From: JACTOJ01 sp032335695
GTDB taxonomy: Bacteria; Bacillota; Clostridia; Clostridiales; Clostridiaceae
DNA length: 64,000 bases
NCBI RefSeq assembly: GCF_032335695.1
Contig: NZ_JACTOJ010000011.1
Location: 1 to 64,000 of the forward strand
Direction: 5' to 3'
In this document: positions 61,913 through 64,000 of the stretch, piece after piece
Numbering within the stretch: position 1 is the first letter of the stretch
Layout of the letters: each line of letters opens with the position of its first letter
Translations under genes and position numbers: made by a program
The notes under the pieces: model-generated
The model's input: the letters and a program-made list of their open reading frames with translations, nothing else
Told to the model about the DNA's origin: nothing
Databases searched by the model: none

Positions 61913-63226
61913 TTAATTTAATATTCTTCTAGCACATAAATATTCATTGGTATCGTCCAGCGAGGATACCTTAACTACATCTCCGCTATAAGGAGCTTGT
62001 ATATAGCAGTTGTTTCCTACATACATACCAACATGATGAGGATCTGAATAAGTTCCAAAGAAAATTAAATCTCCCAGCTTTAGATTGCTTCTATCTACAG
62101 CTGTTCCGTTATTTATTTGATCATAGGTTGTCCTATCAATATGTATTCCAAAATGAGCATACACATACTGTGTTAAACCAGAACAGTCAAAAGCTTGTCT
62201 ACCAAGAAGCTTCTTCATGCTGCTTATGTCATGATCAGTACCAGAATACATATCTATATCAGCTTGAGTGAAAGGATTTCCTTCAGCTCCCCAGACATAA
62301 GGATCTCCTAGAAAGTTGTAAGCGTAGGCAACTATAGCTTCTGGTGAGACCTTCGATGAATTAGCGCTTGATTGAGTTGGCTTACCATTGCTTGTAACAA
62401 CTACAGAATTTTTATTAGAATTGTTTATTTGCTGTTGCTTGGCTTTAGCAGCATTAGCAATTGCTAGGGCTTGAAGCTGATTTACAGTATCTTGAACCTG
62501 TTTATCTGTAGCAGCTATTTTATTTTTATAGTCACTGATTTGACTCATATAATAGGCTTGTTTATTTTTAGCTTCTGCTATTAATTGTTGTTGGCTTTGC
62601 ATATTTTTTTTAACATCAGCTAATTTGCTTTCATTATCTTTTTTATAAGCTAACAATTGGTCCTTATCTCTTTTTAGTACATCCTGAGATGTTTTTATCT
62701 TTTCTTTTTTGTCAGATAAATCTTTCATTATCTTGTTATCAGAATTAACTATTGCTTCTATATTATAGGCTTTAGTTAAAAAATCGCTAAAACTTGTTGA
62801 GGATAAAAGTATGCTTATATATTCCTGATTCCCAGTTTTGTACATGGACCTTACTCTTTGCGAAGATAAAGCTTCGGAATTCGCATAATCAGCTTCAGCT
62901 TTTTCTAAGTTTTTTTGAGCCGTCTGCATATCCGTTTCTTTTGTAGCTATTTTAGAATTGGTATCAGATATAGTTCTAGTAAGGTTTCCTATTTTTGAAT
63001 CTAATGTAGTGATTTGCATATTGATATTATTAATATCTTTTTGTGCACTGTCTGCATTTAATTGGTTTTGCTGCATATTCTGATTGTCTTTCTGTTTTTG
63101 ATTCTCTAACTGTTGCTTTTGTTGATTAAGGGAATCCGTTGTTGGATCAGCATTTACAGCTGTACTTACAGACATTAATAAAGCTAGGCATATGCATACT
63201 TTTGTTACATTTTTTTTGTATTTCAT
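61913..63226 (-). CDS. Secreted NlpC/P60 peptidoglycan endopeptidase
   Basis: A 437-residue secreted protein. A signal peptide ends near residue 27 (STAVNADP). Residues about 30-260 are a long coiled coil rich in Gln and Lys, of the CwlO/PcsB type, followed by a Ser/Asn-rich linker. The NlpC/P60 domain (about 295-437) has the catalytic Cys in FDCSGLTQYVY, His in DPHHVGMYVG and the third polar residue in CYIQAP. It would cut D-gamma-glutamyl-diaminopimelate bonds, and the coiled coil may contact FtsEX. GGGAGTAGG precedes the ATG. Confidence 0.92.
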   Translation of the reverse strand: MKYKKNVTKVCICLALLMSVSTAVNADPTTDSLNQQKQQLENQKQKDNQNMQQNQLNADSAQKDINNINMQITTLDSKIGNLTRTISDTNSKIATKETDMQTAQKNLEKAEADYANSEALSSQRVRSMYKTGNQEYISILLSSTSFSDFLTKAYNIEAIVNSDNKIMKDLSDKKEKIKTSQDVLKRDKDQLLAYKKDNESKLADVKKNMQSQQQLIAEAKNKQAYYMSQISDYKNKIAATDKQVQDTVNQLQALAIANAAKAKQQQINNSNKNSVVVTSNGKPTQSSANSSKVSPEAIVAYAYNFLGDPYVWGAEGNPFTQADIDMYSGTDHDISSMKKLLGRQAFDCSGLTQYVYAHFGIHIDRTTYDQINNGTAVDRSNLKLGDLIFFGTYSDPHHVGMYVGNNCYIQAPYSGDVVKVSSLDDTNEYLCARRILN

Positions 63227-63310
63227 CTATCCTACTCCCATCTTACTTTACTAATTTTTCTACAGCTATATATATTTACTGCTATTTTTATTATCGGGTA
63301 AGCATCATAA

Positions 63311-63338
63311 AAATAAAGTTTATATATAAACTTTATTT
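63311..63338. repeat. 28-bp perfect AT-rich palindrome
   Basis: AAATAAAGTTTATA is followed directly by its reverse complement, with no spacer, about 85 bp upstream of the endopeptidase start. It could be an operator or cruciform; AT content makes random occurrence less surprising. Confidence 0.5.
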
Positions 63339-63559
63339 ATTACGAACTAAAATAACCCCGATATTTTATATTTTATAATACTATTCTAAAAAATGATATA
63401 CATTATGTAAAAGATTTGAGAAAAATGTTTTGCAGCAAGAAAAAAACAAGGAAATAAATGGAAAAATATAATATTTTTTGCAGTAATATAATTTAAAGTT
63501 TTTGGAGGTATAATTATCATATAAAATTAAGTTATTTACATCTAAATTTTTGCTTGAGC

Positions 63560-63609
63560 TGCAATAGCATATGACTCAAGCAGTGCTTGCTGGAGTCATA
63601 GTTATTGCA
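63560..63609. promoter_or_regulatory. Long hairpin upstream of the XRE gene
   Basis: TGCAATAGCATATGACTC (63560-63577) and GAGTCATAGTTATTGCA (63593-63609) pair with small mismatches, and the inner part CAAGCAGTGCTTG is itself palindromic. No T run follows. Apart from this and the palindrome at 63311, the 427-bp gap from 63227 to 63653 shows no gene. Confidence 0.5.
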
Positions 63610-63653
63610 ATGATATCATTTATTCATATTGAAAAATGAAGGAGAGATATGTG

Positions 63654-64000
63654 ATGTTTGACATGAAAGATATCGGTAGAAAAATAGCACTGCTTAGGAG
63701 GGAGAAAAATTTAACCCAGATGGAACTTGCTGACAAGCTTAATATAAGCTATCAAGCTGTATCAAATTGGGAACGTGGTGAAACCATGCCGGATATTTCA
63801 AAGTTGCCTGAGATTGCAGAGATTTTTAACACATCCATTGATGATATCTTGTGTAATGATAAAAATGTACCAATAATTCAAAGCATAATTAAAGAAAATT
63901 CAGTGGAAGATAAAATTGCTTTTGAAGATTTTAAGTCTGTGGCGCCCATATTAAAACCAACTCAAATAAGAGAATTATCTAATGAAATTCATGATATTAA
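63654..64000 (+). CDS. XRE-family regulator, cut by the window end
   Basis: The first 115 residues are present. IGRKIALLRREKNLTQMELADKLNISYQAVSNWERGETMPDISKLPEIAEIF (residues about 7-58) is a complete Cro/C1-type helix-turn-helix. The following part, SIDDILCNDKNVPIIQ and onward, resembles clostridial XRE proteins with a longer C-terminal region. AAGGAGAG precedes ATG 63654. A 50-nt hairpin lies just upstream. Targets are unknown. Confidence 0.85.
   Translation, partial: MFDMKDIGRKIALLRREKNLTQMELADKLNISYQAVSNWERGETMPDISKLPEIAEIFNTSIDDILCNDKNVPIIQSIIKENSVEDKIAFEDFKSVAPILKPTQIRELSNEIHDI

Noticed and set aside
1..64000. CRISPR array, integrated phage or insertion sequence
   Set aside because: No regularly spaced repeats, transposase, integrase or phage structural genes were found in any frame.

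Overview
The window is about one third G+C, uses TTG starts freely behind strong AAGGAGG-type ribosome binding sites, and contains a serine T-box, CUT1 sugar transport genes and Rho-independent terminators. This points to a Clostridium or close relative (Firmicutes, Clostridia). Species cannot be told from the sequence. I see no rRNA, tRNA, CRISPR array, transposase or phage module. It reads as chromosomal accessory DNA rich in regulators (seven AraC-type, two MarR, one each of TetR, HxlR, Lrp, Crp, PrpR-like and XRE) paired with transporters and detoxification enzymes.

Layout. 0.4-7.0 kb: an AraC regulator fused to a nucleotidyltransferase-like domain, a UvrA paralogue, and a TetB(P)-like ribosomal protection gene behind an attenuator leader. 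7.1-9.6 kb: GH39 beta-xylosidase with a divergent AraC. 9.7-11.3 kb: T-box and serS. 11.4-14.1 kb: a ykkC-family riboswitch candidate followed by a NatA-like ABC-2 exporter (ATPase and two permeases). 14.4-23.8 kb: two MATE pumps flanking SDR/AraC, an autoregulated MarR with two methyltransferases, an alpha/beta hydrolase, and AraC-GyrI plus GNAT. 23.9-31.8 kb: a PrpR-like regulator with an altered AAA+ domain, cytoplasmic 5'-nucleotidase, PhzF, a paired YdcZ exporter with Crp-type regulator, HxlR/flavodoxin and EamA.

31.9-41.5 kb is the best-defined metabolic unit. A divergent AraC precedes a lipoprotein binding protein, two CUT1 permeases, a membrane-anchored GH66 enzyme, a cytoplasmic GH66 enzyme and a GH13 oligo-1,6-glucosidase. 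Together they suggest dextran or isomalto-oligosaccharide cleavage outside, import, and hydrolysis to glucose inside. No transport ATPase is encoded here, so a shared MsmK/MalK-type ATPase is presumed elsewhere.

41.7-64 kb: AraC-GyrI/PNPOx/GNAT, MFS with divergent TetR, an APH-fold kinase, an Fe-S protein with a possible winged helix, GNAT behind an unusual leader ORF, a MarR/MFS pair sharing a 20-bp operator (the marR mRNA looks leaderless), an aminotransferase, two serine beta-lactamase-fold hydrolases, a CDF metal transporter, a C45 acyltransferase-like hydrolase, AraC, aldo/keto reductase, Lrp, a frameshifted small gene, an HD hydrolase, an NlpC/P60 endopeptidase, and an XRE regulator cut by the window end.

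A 35-45 bp palindromic element built around GTTTTAAATCAGTGT recurs in intergenic regions. All functions are inferred from sequence reading alone.
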